Of a stretch of DNA of 64,000 nucleotides, positions 54,131 to 64,000 are shown piece by piece. The stretch comes from Acinetobacter guerrae (lineage in GTDB: Bacteria > Pseudomonadota > Gammaproteobacteria > Pseudomonadales > Moraxellaceae). Position 1 is the stretch's first letter. The number at the start of each line of letters is the position of its first letter. The translations under genes were made by a program, and so were the position numbers. The stretch is from assembly GCF_009372255.1 (NCBI RefSeq), contig NZ_LXGN01000001.1, forward strand, positions 248,001-312,000, written 5' to 3'. The notes under the pieces were generated by a model, which saw only the letters and a list, made by a program, of their open reading frames with translations, did no database searches and had not been told where the DNA came from.

Positions 54131-55648
54131 ATGCCTTTTTTCAAAAGAAGACAATATCAATATACTAATTTATGCAAATCAATTGGTATTGTCATACTCA
54201 GTACTTATCTTGCCAGTTGTGGAGGAAGCTCTAACACCCCTCCAACTACACAAGCAAATAACGAAAATTCAAGTAGTGAAGTTTTGCAACCCAATGAGGT
54301 TCTAATTAAACTTCCTCTAGAAATGCATAATGTGAATCTTAAACTTTATGACAACACCAGTAATCAAGTCGTCACAGAAGTCGCATCTTTTAGCGGAATT
54401 TCATCTGTTCTAAAGTTTCCTATTGAAAGAGCAAACCGAATTTATCGCCTTGAAATTACCACCAATCAAAACTCACAAATTTATGATTTTATTAATGATA
54501 AATATGTAACACTTGATGGAACTTATCATGCATTACTTTGGCCAACCTCGACTGAGTCACGCATATTTTATGTCAGTCCAGTCTCAGAAGCTGTTTACCA
54601 ACGCACTTTAGTACGCGCAGGTCAGTTACCTGATGAAAATATAGAAACGTCCAAGATCAATGATACTCATTTCATTATGGCTATGCAGGATGTAAACACT
54701 GCTCTATTAAATGCCTTTAAAAATGAAAAGACGCCGACTTTAACCAATGCAAATGCGTTAACCAATCTAACCTATACTGCATTGCCACAAAATGTTTATC
54801 TGGATAGTTATTTAAGTTTTGGTTATTTCGTTTATTGGTACAATACACACAACCAAAGTAGCAACTATTATTCAGAATTTACTCAGAATATTGCGCTTGA
54901 TTTAGCAGATGGCTATTTAGATGGTAAAAGTGTGAATGGCAATAAAACTGCTTTTACTCCCATGATCACCACAGTTCAAAATGCTGATGCACGTTTAAAT
55001 ACTGCCCCTGATATTGGAGCAAATCAAAAAGCGGCAAGAGATTTATTTGCAAGTCACTTAAAGAGCGCCGTATTAGATTTAGCCGTTCGTCAACTACAAC
55101 CAAGTTTAAATGGCGCAGGTTACAAAGCATTAGCTGAACGTACTTATAGTGGAACGCCTGACGCTGCCTACAATTCTTTCAATATACGAACAAGCGGTGC
55201 AGGCGATTATCGACGTGCTGTTGGATTTAACAATTCAACCGTATGTGGAGATTCAATTTATCTATGTAAACAAGGCATTTCTGGGATTAATAACGACAAT
55301 AATGATATCAATTTTCCCTCAATTGAATACCTAATTGGGCTTTATGAAAAAAATGGTTGTGTTTTAAAAGTCAGAGCGACAGGTGACATTGAGCTGACGC
55401 AAGGTAGCCAAAGCTATAAATCCAGTCTGAATGGTGGCAGCACGGATAATTTGCTCCAAATCAATGCATCGACACAGGAATATATTCTGAATAGTGGTTC
55501 TGCCGAACCAAGTAATAACTCACAACAATATCCATTTATTCAGCTCAAAATTAAAGCCAATAAAATTCTGTCTGCTAGCGCAGGTTTAGATCAACACACG
55601 TCCCCTACACAACTGGAAACGCCGCAACTAAATTGCACATTTGACTAG
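54131..55648 (+). CDS. Putative lipoprotein, hypothetical
   Basis: A 505-residue protein with a lipoprotein signal peptide: basic start (KRRQ), hydrophobic segment, and lipobox LASC with Cys30 to be lipidated. A low-complexity Ser/Asn/Thr spacer follows, then a domain without a recognised family; it has four further cysteines, including CGDSIYLCKQG near 375, and ends with LNCTFD. The mature protein is Asn/Thr-rich and acidic, as in surface or periplasmic proteins. AGGGG lies 7 nt before the ATG. No neighbours suggest a role. Confidence 0.72.
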   Translation: MPFFKRRQYQYTNLCKSIGIVILSTYLASCGGSSNTPPTTQANNENSSSEVLQPNEVLIKLPLEMHNVNLKLYDNTSNQVVTEVASFSGISSVLKFPIERANRIYRLEITTNQNSQIYDFINDKYVTLDGTYHALLWPTSTESRIFYVSPVSEAVYQRTLVRAGQLPDENIETSKINDTHFIMAMQDVNTALLNAFKNEKTPTLTNANALTNLTYTALPQNVYLDSYLSFGYFVYWYNTHNQSSNYYSEFTQNIALDLADGYLDGKSVNGNKTAFTPMITTVQNADARLNTAPDIGANQKAARDLFASHLKSAVLDLAVRQLQPSLNGAGYKALAERTYSGTPDAAYNSFNIRTSGAGDYRRAVGFNNSTVCGDSIYLCKQGISGINNDNNDINFPSIEYLIGLYEKNGCVLKVRATGDIELTQGSQSYKSSLNGGSTDNLLQINASTQEYILNSGSAEPSNNSQQYPFIQLKIKANKILSASAGLDQHTSPTQLETPQLNCTFD

Positions 55649-55659
55649 TTAGCTTTACT

Positions 55660-56331
55660 TCAATACCACCATGCAGGCAACTGATAACTTTTCAGTTGTT
55701 TGCGGTGTATAAGATAGTCTGGTTCGAATTTTTCTACTTCAGCCCAAAACTGAGCGCTGTGGTTAAAATAACGTGTATGCGCTAGTTCATGCACACAAAC
55801 ATAACGTACAATTTCTGGTTGCATCAAAACTAATCCCGCATGCAACATAATACTATGTTGTACACTGCAACTTCCCCACCGTGTTTTAGGTCGTCGAACA
55901 CTGCAATCACGAAAATTTAGTCCAGTCTGCCGACTAATCTTGTCCAGATATAAAGGTAAATATTGTTTCGCATAGTCATAAATCATGCCCTTTAATACGC
56001 TCACTCCTTTATCCTCACGAATGAAGACACAGGCTTGTTCATGATCGATGACATAATTTTTGTGTTGTTTACGCAATACAATCTGATAAGGCTGATCTTG
56101 ATTAAAAAATTGAATATGCTGAAAATTTGAACTTGCAATTTGTTGTTGAGTTTGTTTTTGCCACGTCTGCATTAACCAGTCCTGCGACTGATCTAAAAAC
56201 TGCTGGATTTGTTTTTTTGTACAAAATAAAGGTACAGTTAATCGTATCTGATGAGGCTCGACACGTAAGCGCAAATGTCTTGCTCTTACATGTCGTACGA
56301 TCTTAATTTCTGGTATTGTTTCCAAATGCAT
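55660..56331 (-). CDS. YgjP-like M48-type metallopeptidase (DUF45)
   Basis: A 223-residue protein with the HExxH zinc motif HELAHTRYFNHSAQFW, near residue 180. This is the YgjP/WLM-like (DUF45) family, small cytosolic metallopeptidases often linked to DNA or stress functions. The preceding segment TRWGSCS is also typical. The start codon overlaps the rpiA stop codon (TAATG), so the two genes are translationally coupled. Confidence 0.88.
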   Translation of the reverse strand: MHLETIPEIKIVRHVRARHLRLRVEPHQIRLTVPLFCTKKQIQQFLDQSQDWLMQTWQKQTQQQIASSNFQHIQFFNQDQPYQIVLRKQHKNYVIDHEQACVFIREDKGVSVLKGMIYDYAKQYLPLYLDKISRQTGLNFRDCSVRRPKTRWGSCSVQHSIMLHAGLVLMQPEIVRYVCVHELAHTRYFNHSAQFWAEVEKFEPDYLIHRKQLKSYQLPAWWY

Positions 56332-57002
56332 TAAATCGCAGTACGCTCTTCAATACCATTATTGGTCGCAACAATTGCAATAGATGCAGAGTTAAGTGCA
56401 AAAATACCGTTAGTGACCACACCTGGAATATCGTTCAAAGTTTTCTCAAGCTCAAGTGCATTTAAGATATTTAAATTATAAACATCTAAAATTACGTTAC
56501 CGTTATCGGTCACTACACCTTCTCGATAAACAGGGTCACCACCTAATGTGACGATTTTACGCGCTACAGCTGAACGTGCCATTGGAATGACTTCGACAGG
56601 CAATGGAAACTCGCGTCCTAATTGTTCGACCCATTTTGAATCATCTACAATACATACGAATTTTTTAGCGATAGACGCCACAATCTTTTCACGTGTCAGC
56701 GCCGCACCACCACCTTTAATCATATGCATATGGCGATCAATTTCATCTGCACCATCAACATATGCATCTAAGCCACCAACATGATTCATATCGACAACTT
56801 CGATGCCAAGTTTTTGTAACCGCTCAGCAGTTGCTTGAGAACTCGCCACAGCAGCTTCAAGCTGTAACTCAGGTAATAAATCAATCAAAAAATTAACCGT
56901 ACTGCCTGTTCCCACTCCTAATATGCCACCTCTTGGCAAATGTTTTAAAGCAGCTTGCGCAGCAGCTTGTTTTTTTTCATCTTGGGTTGCATACAGGCTC
57001 AT
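56331..57002 (-). CDS. rpiA: Ribose-5-phosphate isomerase A
   Basis: A 223-residue isomerase of the pentose phosphate pathway. Landmarks are [12 protein letters not shown] (near 33), the VDGADEID (near 80) motif holding catalytic Asp residues, and [14 protein letters not shown] (near 95). An upstream TTG is in frame, but the ATG at 57002 has GAGTGAT upstream and gives the normal length. It diverges from ilvA. It works with transketolase encoded near the start of the window. Confidence 0.96.
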   Translation of the reverse strand: MSLYATQDEKKQAAAQAALKHLPRGGILGVGTGSTVNFLIDLLPELQLEAAVASSQATAERLQKLGIEVVDMNHVGGLDAYVDGADEIDRHMHMIKGGGAALTREKIVASIAKKFVCIVDDSKWVEQLGREFPLPVEVIPMARSAVARKIVTLGGDPVYREGVVTDNGNVILDVYNLNILNALELEKTLNDIPGVVTNGIFALNSASIAIVATNNGIEERTAI

Positions 57003-57107
57003 GACATCACTCAACTATTTTTCACATTTGGGCGAATTAATCGGCGCAAATGCGTAGGGGTTTGTTACAATAATCGTTTATTTTAAACTGTTAGATGGAA
57101 GATTAAC

Positions 57108-58646
57108 ATGCTGTCTCGTTTGGTTCGACAAATTTTACAGGCAACGGTGTATGACGTTGCAATCGAAACCCCACTCGAAGCAGCGCCACGAATTAGTGAG
57201 AAGCTTAACAATAACATTCGTTTTAAACGCGAAGATTTACAACCTGTTTTTTCTTTTAAACTACGGGGTGCCTATAACCGTATTAGCCAACTCCCAAAAT
57301 CCCAATTGGAACGTGGCGTCATCACCGCTTCAGCAGGTAACCATGCTCAAGGTGTTGCATTATCTGGTCAAAAGTTAGGGATACGCGCCATTATTGTTAT
57401 GCCTAAAACCACACCAGATATTAAAGTGCAGGCTGTTAAACGTCTGGGCGGTGAAGTGGTTTTGCATGGCGATTCTTTTGATGTTGCCAATAAATATGCG
57501 ATTCAACGTGCCAAAGAAGAAGGAATGACTTTTATTCCGCCATATGACGATGAATTGGTGATGGCAGGTCAAGGCACCATTGCCAATGAAATTTTACGTC
57601 AATGGCGTGATGTTGAATATGTCTTTGTTGCTGTCGGTGGTGGTGGCTTAATTGCAGGAGTTGCTGCTTATTTGGGTGATGTTGCTCCGCACGTTAAAAT
57701 CATCCCTGTTGAATATGATGAGTCAGCTTGCTTAAAAGCTGCTTTTGAAACAAATGAACGGGTTATTTTACCACATGTAGGTTTATTTGCTGATGGCACT
57801 GCCGTTGCACAAATTGGCGAAAAACCATTTGAAGTCATTCAACTACAAAAATCGGATAACTCTGGGCCAATTGTTGAACGCGAAGTTGTATTAGTTAATA
57901 CAGATGAGATTTGTGCCGCCATTAAAGATACTTTTGATGAATGCCGTAGCATTGTCGAACCTTCAGGGGCAATGGCACTTGCAGGTATTAAAAAATACGT
58001 CGAACAACATCAAATTCAAGATAAAAATATTGTCTCAATCGTCTGTGGCGCAAACATGAACTTTGACCGCTTACGGTATATTGCTGAACGTACTGAATTG
58101 GGTGAACATAAAGAAGCTATTTTTGCTGTAACGATTCCAGAGCAAAAAGGTGCATTTTTAAATTTTTGTCGTGCTCTACATGGTCGTAATATTACTGAAT
58201 TTAACTACCGCGCTAGTGCCAGTGATGAAGCTCAGGTCTTTGTGGGGATCAGTTTAAAATCAGGTCAGGCTGAACGGATTGAAACGTTCAATTCACTTAA
58301 AGAATTGTATGAAGTAGATGACCTTTCTGATGATGAAGTGGCTAAGCTACATATTCGTTATTTGATTGGTGGTCATGCCAATATTACAAATGAACGCCTA
58401 TTTCGGGTTGAATTCCCAGAACGACCAGGTGCATTACTGACTTTTCTTGAACGCTTAGGCCCAACTCATAATATTAGTTTATTTCATTATCGTAACCATG
58501 GCGCTGCTGAAGGTCGCGTATTGGTTGGGTTACAAGCAACAGATACACAAGAAAATCCTGATGTACTGATCGAAACACTAGAAAATATTACTTATCCTTA
58601 TGAAGAGATTACTCAAAATATCGGATATCAACGTTTTTTAAAGTAA
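57108..58646 (+). CDS. ilvA: Threonine ammonia-lyase, biosynthetic
   Basis: A 512-residue threonine deaminase for isoleucine synthesis. The PLP lysine is in FSFKLRGAYN (near 48-57), the glycine-rich phosphate loop is VGGGGLIAGV, and two ACT-type regulatory domains occupy about 325-512, as in isoleucine-inhibited enzymes. Length matches E. coli IlvA. A strong terminator follows. The upstream spacing to rpiA contains both promoters. Confidence 0.96.
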   Translation: MLSRLVRQILQATVYDVAIETPLEAAPRISEKLNNNIRFKREDLQPVFSFKLRGAYNRISQLPKSQLERGVITASAGNHAQGVALSGQKLGIRAIIVMPKTTPDIKVQAVKRLGGEVVLHGDSFDVANKYAIQRAKEEGMTFIPPYDDELVMAGQGTIANEILRQWRDVEYVFVAVGGGGLIAGVAAYLGDVAPHVKIIPVEYDESACLKAAFETNERVILPHVGLFADGTAVAQIGEKPFEVIQLQKSDNSGPIVEREVVLVNTDEICAAIKDTFDECRSIVEPSGAMALAGIKKYVEQHQIQDKNIVSIVCGANMNFDRLRYIAERTELGEHKEAIFAVTIPEQKGAFLNFCRALHGRNITEFNYRASASDEAQVFVGISLKSGQAERIETFNSLKELYEVDDLSDDEVAKLHIRYLIGGHANITNERLFRVEFPERPGALLTFLERLGPTHNISLFHYRNHGAAEGRVLVGLQATDTQENPDVLIETLENITYPYEEITQNIGYQRFLK

Positions 58647-58656
58647 TCTTTTGAAT

Positions 58657-58698
58657 AAAAACCGATAAGGGTGATGTCGCATACCTTATCGGTTTTTT
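58657..58698 (+). terminator. Terminator after ilvA
   Basis: Stem AAAACCGATAAGG/CCTTATCGGTTTT with a T-run, directly after the ilvA stop codon. Confidence 0.85.
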
Positions 58699-58854
58699 AA
58701 CACTTCTTTGCATTAAAACCTGTTCAAAAATAATAAACTACTTCAATAATAGCTTATCCAAGATTTAAAGTCGGTTAAGAGCTATTTATCTTTAAAATTG
58801 AATGCGTTAAGAAATTTTATCCTTATTACTTATACAAAAATCATCAGGTTAAAT

Positions 58855-59520
58855 ATGGCCCAATTTGCTGTCATCGGTCTAGGAAGTTTTGGTGCAACTG
58901 TCGCGGTACAGCTTGCACAGTTAAAGCATGATGTCATTGGTATAGATACCATTAAACGCAATGTAGAAGACGTTAGTGATCAACTCACACATGCTGTTAT
59001 CGCAGATGCAAGCGATGAACATGTTCTTGAAGAGCTGAATATCAAAAATTGTGCGGCTGTCGTAGTTGCCATTGGTGAAGATATTGAAGCCAGTATCTTA
59101 TGTGTTTTACATTTAAAAAATCTCGGCGTCCCGAAAATTTGGGTCAAAGCAAAAACCAAAGCTCATCATATGATTTTATCTCATTTACACGTTGATAAAA
59201 TCATCCATCCTGAAGAAGATATGGGTGTACGTGTCGCGCAGGCTTTAAACTACCCAATGGTCAGCCGCTATATGGCACTCAATGATGATCATTTTATTGT
59301 AAAAATTGAAATTCCCAAGCATTTAAATGGTGTACATTTACTTGGCTTACTTGATGCCACCCAGCATGTAAAAACTATCTTATTACAACGCGGCAAAGAT
59401 ATTATTTATGATCCAGATCCTGCGTATGCAGTCCAGTCAAAAGATATTTTGATTGTAGAAGGTCATCTCGAACCGTTAAAAAAACTCTCCAAGCGATTTC
59501 TAAGCTATGATGAAACCTAA
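58855..59520 (+). CDS. ktrA: Potassium uptake regulatory subunit KtrA
   Basis: A 221-residue RCK protein. The N-terminal NAD(H)/nucleotide-binding domain starts MAQFAVIGLGSFGATVA with the GLGSFG loop, and a C-terminal TrkA-C domain follows (about 140-221). It regulates the KtrB channel. A longer frame begins at 58798 but adds a non-conserved stretch; the ATG at 58855 is the usual start. It overlaps ktrB by 14 bases, so the two are co-translated. Confidence 0.93.
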   Translation: MAQFAVIGLGSFGATVAVQLAQLKHDVIGIDTIKRNVEDVSDQLTHAVIADASDEHVLEELNIKNCAAVVVAIGEDIEASILCVLHLKNLGVPKIWVKAKTKAHHMILSHLHVDKIIHPEEDMGVRVAQALNYPMVSRYMALNDDHFIVKIEIPKHLNGVHLLGLLDATQHVKTILLQRGKDIIYDPDPAYAVQSKDILIVEGHLEPLKKLSKRFLSYDET

Positions 59521-60844
59521 ACTTAAGAATAAAACGTTTAACTTAAGTCCTCCATCACTTTTAGCACTAGGGTTCTTGAGTTTTATCATCGTTGGAACGC
59601 TTTTACTTAAACTTCCTGTTGCGAATCATGGTGATTTAAGTTGGATGGATGCCCTGTTCACTGCAACCTCTGCGGTGACCATTACAGGGCTTTCAGTTGT
59701 GAATATTGGTCAATCACTTACCACGACTGGTCAGCTTATTTTGCTATTTCTGATTCAGTGTGGCGGCTTAGGTTTTATGACTTTTGCGATTTTAGCTGCC
59801 TTAAGTCTTGCCCCACAATTAGGGCTTAGACAACAAATGATGGCGCAGGATTCACTTGGACAAACCAGCCTGTCTAAAGTCACGACTATCGCGCAGTCGG
59901 TATTTTTTTATTCTCTGTTCTTTGAAATAACAGGAATAATTATTCTAACTACGATCTGGACATCGCAATTCGGTTTTTCACAGGCTTTGTATTATGCCTT
60001 TTTTTATAGTGTTTCAGCATTTAACAATGCAGGATTTTCCTTATTCCCTGATAGTTTAGTCGGTTTCCAAAATCATTATTTCGCGTGTCTTGCAATTAGT
60101 TTTCTTTATATATTAGGCGGTATTGGTTTTCTGGTGCTTATGGATATTAAGCAGAACAAACGCTGGAAAAAACTGAGTACAAATAGCAAAGTCGTTTTAT
60201 CTACCATTGCAATTTTAAATTTGAGTGGTTTTTTATTAATCTGGTTAATGGAAGCCAATAACCCCCTTACTTTCAGCCAAATGACACTCGGGGAACAAGC
60301 AATTAATGCGTGGTTTCAAGCGACAGTTCCTCGTTCTTCAGGCTTTAATACCATCAATACTGCATCTTTGATGGATAGTTCCACCCTACTCACTATGTTT
60401 TTAATGTTTATTGGTGGCGGCTCCCTCAGTACAGCAGGTGGAATTAAGGTAGGCACTTTTTTTATTTTAGTATTGAGCGTCGTCTCATTTTTGCGCCGAA
60501 ATGATGAAATTCGAGTGTTCAATCATTCCATTTCCTATGAAAGTACATTTAAAGCACTTGCAGTAGTTGTTATTACCTTAAGCTTAATCTTTATTGGGCT
60601 CATGACTATTCTAGTTTTAGAACCACATAAAAACTTTTTGGATCTATTTTTTGAAGTTGTGTCAGCAGCATGTACAGTAGGTTTATCGCGTGGCGTAACA
60701 GGAGAATTACATAATGGCAGTTTATTTGTACTAAGTTTACTCATGTTTGCAGGTCGTTTAGGCCCACTCACTCTTGCTTATTTGATTGCAACACCCAAGA
60801 AAAGTCGACTTAAGCATCCAAGTGCAGATATTCAAATTGGTTAA
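59507..60844 (+). CDS. ktrB: Potassium uptake transmembrane subunit KtrB
   Basis: A 445-residue channel-like K+ transporter of the Trk/Ktr/HKT superfamily, with four pore repeats. Pore signatures include ATSAVTITGLSV, SAFNNAGFSLF, TVPRSSGFNT and SAACTVGLSRGVTG. Sodium-dependent potassium uptake is the known role. It overlaps ktrA and ends in a strong terminator. Confidence 0.94.
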   Translation: MMKPKLKNKTFNLSPPSLLALGFLSFIIVGTLLLKLPVANHGDLSWMDALFTATSAVTITGLSVVNIGQSLTTTGQLILLFLIQCGGLGFMTFAILAALSLAPQLGLRQQMMAQDSLGQTSLSKVTTIAQSVFFYSLFFEITGIIILTTIWTSQFGFSQALYYAFFYSVSAFNNAGFSLFPDSLVGFQNHYFACLAISFLYILGGIGFLVLMDIKQNKRWKKLSTNSKVVLSTIAILNLSGFLLIWLMEANNPLTFSQMTLGEQAINAWFQATVPRSSGFNTINTASLMDSSTLLTMFLMFIGGGSLSTAGGIKVGTFFILVLSVVSFLRRNDEIRVFNHSISYESTFKALAVVVITLSLIFIGLMTILVLEPHKNFLDLFFEVVSAACTVGLSRGVTGELHNGSLFVLSLLMFAGRLGPLTLAYLIATPKKSRLKHPSADIQIG

Positions 60845-60873
60845 TTTATTAAATTTTAAACACTTTAAACTAT

Positions 60874-60906
60874 AAAACGCCCAATAAGCCAATTGGGCGT
60901 TTTATT
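60874..60906. terminator. Terminator between ktrB and pldA
   Basis: Stem AAAACGCCCAAT/ATTGGGCGTTTT with a T/A-rich flank, between converging genes. Confidence 0.88.
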
Positions 60907-60939
60907 AAAGATAGATAACGATATGATTTAATTGGTCGA

Positions 60940-62130
60940 TCAATACCAATCCATAAGAGAAATACCCAAACCGAAATAGGTAGCTCTATGATTATAATCA
61001 ATCAGACTTTCACCATAACCATCAAACACCTGAAAATGACCACGCAACTTTCCACTAATCGGGAATGTCCAGTCAAACTGTGCAGCGCCATGCGAGTCAT
61101 CACCATCTTTTAAAGAATGTCGAAGCATGAGAGAAAAATCATGATCATTCCACTTATAGAATGCAGTCAAATCTCCTCGTCCAACATAATCTTCAATGTC
61201 TGGATTATTATCATTTTTCGCTTCTTCCTCAATACGAATCCACGGTCGTAGCATCAAAGCAAAATTATCTTTTTCAAATCCGACATTAAAAATCACACGA
61301 TTCCAACTACGTGATAAAGGATCTGAACGACCATTGGACTGATGATTCAATGTCATGCCAAGCAAACGCCCATCCAAACCAAAAACTTTATAATTGGTAC
61401 GAAACATTAATGTGGCTTCAGGCTCATAGTTTGTTTCTCGAAATGGTCGAGATTCATCACCATTATAAACTTGCCAACGTGAAGACTGGGTATACCCCAA
61501 CCATAAATCACCATTATTACCGATAATATTTTCCCAAGCCTTTGTTTTCAGTGAAAGCTGAAATTTCGACTCAAGCGAATCTAAATTTTGATTCTGATCT
61601 ACTGTGTTATTCGGGTTTGGACTAGAAGGAAATTCATTTTTCTTGGTTGTCCAGAATACGGGCATCAAATACACAGGTTTAAATGCACGAATATTCCATG
61701 TTCCGAGTTTAGCTTTTTCAGATAACTCCCAACGTTTATCTAACAAAGAAACATTTGGATCGAGCGGATCAGCTTCCAAGGCAAATAAACTGCCCACCTT
61801 TTCTTCAACTTTTTCTTTTAAAGATGTAGGTTGTGCTTTGGTCTGTACAGATTCAACAGGCGCGGCAGCTTGTGCTGCGATCGCGTTTGCAGTATCTACA
61901 GGTAGTTTAAAAATTGCATCGTAGCAAGCAAGACGATCTGCATTTGAATCCAGTGCAACACAAGCTTTGGCACTTGCGGGAGCAGCAGGTGACTCTGCAT
62001 TTTTTACAATGGGTGCAGGTGTTTGAGCTTTCATCGATATTTCAGCATGTACAGCAGATACACCCATACAACTGAGCATGCTAAACATACTCAGTCGAAT
62101 TGGTGTTCGTTCAAAAGATTTGAACGACAT
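60940..62130 (-). CDS. pldA: Outer-membrane phospholipase A
   Basis: A 396-residue OMPLA-type enzyme. Signal peptide about 1-29 (VHA/EIS), then about 100 extra residues rich in Ala/Pro/Val/Lys, longer than in E. coli PldA, then the 12-strand barrel. The catalytic region NHQSNGRSDPLSRSWNR holds the active-site His and Ser, and Asn of the triad lies in the barrel further on. It hydrolyses phospholipids that reach the outer leaflet and maintains membrane asymmetry. GGAGAACC precedes the ATG. Shares a short gap with the M16 peptidase gene. Confidence 0.92.
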   Translation of the reverse strand: MSFKSFERTPIRLSMFSMLSCMGVSAVHAEISMKAQTPAPIVKNAESPAAPASAKACVALDSNADRLACYDAIFKLPVDTANAIAAQAAAPVESVQTKAQPTSLKEKVEEKVGSLFALEADPLDPNVSLLDKRWELSEKAKLGTWNIRAFKPVYLMPVFWTTKKNEFPSSPNPNNTVDQNQNLDSLESKFQLSLKTKAWENIIGNNGDLWLGYTQSSRWQVYNGDESRPFRETNYEPEATLMFRTNYKVFGLDGRLLGMTLNHQSNGRSDPLSRSWNRVIFNVGFEKDNFALMLRPWIRIEEEAKNDNNPDIEDYVGRGDLTAFYKWNDHDFSLMLRHSLKDGDDSHGAAQFDWTFPISGKLRGHFQVFDGYGESLIDYNHRATYFGLGISLMDWY

Positions 62131-62151
62131 AAGGTTCTCCAGTTTTTTGTT

Positions 62152-64000
62152 TTAATTGACTTGTTTAATCTGAAAACCAAGCTGCTCAAGTTCCTGACGT
62201 TTTGCAAACGGTGCAACTACAGCTTTTGTCGGTTTCTGATTAATTAAATATTGTTTTGCCACACGTTCTAAATCATCCAAGGTGACATTTAACAAACGTG
62301 TCCGCAAAGTTTTTCGAAATGCAGGTGTACGTGCATGTAAAAGCGCATAACATGCTGTAATCGCTTCTCCAGCAGGAGAACCTGGTTTATCCATACTTGA
62401 GACTAAACCCAAAATTGCTTCTTCAAGTTGATGCGGCTGCTGTTCAGTATGCAAAAGCCATTCCACACTCGCGTCAAAATCTTTAAATGTTTCAGCCAGA
62501 CGCGGATCACGATAACTGTAAAAACGGAATGAACACGCATTACCATCATAGCTTGCCCCACCGCCATAAGCCCCGCCTTTTTCGCGAATGGCACTATGTA
62601 AATAGCCATTACGCAAATAAGCTGCTAACACCATTAAAGGTGCTGCATCAGGATGTGAAACATCAACAGCTGAATATGCAGATGCACAGAATTGGACGTT
62701 AGCCTGAATCAGCCATGCTTCATCATGATCATTTTGTTGAGGATTAATTTGCTGAATATTAGCAATATTGCTATCGATTTCAACTGTATCCCAAACATTC
62801 TGAATTTCTTCAATTAATTGTTCAGAAAGCTGTTCCTCACATACCAACAAAAATTGCTTAGGTGCCTGAAGCAGCTTTAAATGAATGCTTTTTAGTTCAT
62901 TGATGAATGCGTCATAAGCTGCATCATCTTGCTCAATACCATCAACCAGATCATTAAGCCAATTTAAAGCACCCAAACCTGTATTATGATAATCACGTTG
63001 TGCCAATGCACTCATATTGCGTGATGCAATTTGCATCGCATAGCTATGACCAGAACCAGATAAACGAGATTTCCAGCGCGTTTTACGTTGTTGTAATAAC
63101 TCAATAATGCGTTCTTTTTCATCAAAACGAAGCTTTTCAAAGGCCAACTTTAATAGGCCAATCGCATCTAAACGTTCATTTAAAGATTTAGTGGTTAACG
63201 TCAACCATGCACTAATTTTGCCTTTATCATCGACTTTACTGCGTAATGAAGCGCCCATGCCCAAACCGCCACTTATCGCAGTTTGTAGTTGTTGCAAAGT
63301 TAAATAATCATATTCACCAGCACCAACTTCTCCCATCAAAATAGACAACAAACTAAAGTAAGGTGACTGAACAATTTCATTCGGGATTTCAATCAGAACT
63401 TGCTGATAATAAATACCATTTGTTCCAGCATGATATAAATTGAGCGGATAATCATGGCGATTTGAAATAATTTCTCTAAGTTGGCCCTGCACAATGTGCA
63501 AATCTGCTGGGACATCTTCAAGTCCGACTTTTGGCAATAAATCCAAATCATCAGGTGTATCCTGACGTTGTTTCAACGCTTCCGTATTTGCTTCAATTTC
63601 AGCACGATCAGCATCAGTTAAATGTTCACCAATTTTCGCCAAACGTGCTTTTTCATCCGCTTGCTCTTTCACAGATTTTTCAGCATCAGGAATAAGTGTC
63701 ATCTGTACGCGGTGTGGATTATCCAAAAGATACGTCTGAATCAGATTTGAAAGCCACATCGGATCTTTGAGTTCTTCTTTAACCTGATCAATTGCGGTGT
63801 CCACATCCCAGACATGAACGGGATCATTATGGTGAATCGCACTACTTAAACCATTTAAAATCAAACTCAAACCATAAGGCATACCATCGCCATTGATTTC
63901 GCGCTGATGCAATTCAATCTGGTGCAAAATCGCATCAACCAACGCCTGATCAATCGGTTTTGATGCAACATCCTGTAAAACCTTGAGAACACCTTGTTTA
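62152..64000 (-). CDS. PreP-like M16C metallopeptidase (partial, C-terminal part)
   Basis: The gene is open to the right edge, giving the last 616 residues. The sequence is that of the M16C/presequence-protease group: the M16C-associated segment with many charged helices (about the first 150 residues seen) and the C-terminal peptidase-like repeats, with YGGGASYDGNACSFRFYSYRDPRL and KGGAYGGG. The catalytic HxxEH half lies beyond the window. These enzymes degrade peptides such as targeting or signal fragments. It is 21 bp upstream of pldA and may be co-transcribed with it. Confidence 0.88.
   Translation of the reverse strand, partial: KQGVLKVLQDVASKPIDQALVDAILHQIELHQREINGDGMPYGLSLILNGLSSAIHHNDPVHVWDVDTAIDQVKEELKDPMWLSNLIQTYLLDNPHRVQMTLIPDAEKSVKEQADEKARLAKIGEHLTDADRAEIEANTEALKQRQDTPDDLDLLPKVGLEDVPADLHIVQGQLREIISNRHDYPLNLYHAGTNGIYYQQVLIEIPNEIVQSPYFSLLSILMGEVGAGEYDYLTLQQLQTAISGGLGMGASLRSKVDDKGKISAWLTLTTKSLNERLDAIGLLKLAFEKLRFDEKERIIELLQQRKTRWKSRLSGSGHSYAMQIASRNMSALAQRDYHNTGLGALNWLNDLVDGIEQDDAAYDAFINELKSIHLKLLQAPKQFLLVCEEQLSEQLIEEIQNVWDTVEIDSNIANIQQINPQQNDHDEAWLIQANVQFCASAYSAVDVSHPDAAPLMVLAAYLRNGYLHSAIREKGGAYGGGASYDGNACSFRFYSYRDPRLAETFKDFDASVEWLLHTEQQPHQLEEAILGLVSSMDKPGSPAGEAITACYALLHARTPAFRKTLRTRLLNVTLDDLERVAKQYLINQKPTKAVVAPFAKRQELEQLGFQIKQVN

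Overview
The window reads as a chromosomal segment of a Moraxellaceae gammaproteobacterium, most likely Acinetobacter. The base composition is AT-rich. The gene set includes a DcaP-type porin with an N-terminal coiled coil, KtrAB next to ilvA, divergent tkt/metK, clpS-clpA, FxsA and rpiA, and these families and neighbourhoods fit that genus. This assignment comes from family recognition, not from a search. No plasmid functions, intact phage genes, insertion sequences or CRISPR arrays were seen.

Layout. 1-2 kb: the start of an AcoR-like activator diverges from an acetaldehyde-type aldehyde dehydrogenase. 2-5 kb: small enzymes (amidotransferase, GFA, YceI, OsmC). 5-16.5 kb: core metabolism, with transketolase, metK, an FMN monooxygenase, fxsA, ruvC, nnr, queG and bioB. 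17-20 kb: an outer-membrane transporter-like protein paired with a secreted alkyl sulfatase. 20.5-26.8 kb: a two-partner secretion pair (TpsA exoprotein and TpsB transporter). 27.4-33.8 kb: an IclR-controlled catabolic cluster with a divergent MFS importer. 33.8-34.4 kb: a decayed HsdR tail beside a CAU tRNA gene. 34.8-38.5 kb: ferritin-like protein, a TonB siderophore receptor behind a Fur-box-like site, and two very small genes. 38.8-47 kb: acyltransferase, YebC, Lrp/AsnC, DcaP porin, and a glutamate/aspartate ABC transporter. 47-64 kb: TetR, argF, ynfA, clpA/clpS, argC, a lipoprotein, a YgjP-like peptidase, rpiA, ilvA, ktrAB, pldA and the C-terminal part of a PreP-like M16 peptidase.

The most interesting region is the catabolic cluster. 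It encodes an acyl-CoA dehydrogenase with the isovaleryl-CoA-dehydrogenase-type base position, a CaiB/BaiF CoA-transferase, a LiuC-like methylglutaconyl-CoA hydratase, HMG-CoA lyase, an IclR regulator and an AAHS-type importer. It lacks the biotin carboxylase expected for leucine breakdown. The enzymes would form a complete route if the imported substrate already carries the second carboxylate: 3-methylglutarate (or 3-methylglutaconate/HMG) to CoA ester, unsaturated CoA, HMG-CoA, then acetoacetate plus acetyl-CoA. This is inference, but each step has a matching enzyme.

Other notable items are a 52-residue Gln/Asn-rich peptide with almost no hydrophobic residues, a 40-residue single-span membrane peptide, 234-bp tandem repeats and an AT-rich core inside the TpsA gene, paired palindromes in the acyl-CoA dehydrogenase/MFS promoter region, and a CAU tRNA whose acceptor stem fits tRNA-Ile2 better than tRNA-Met.
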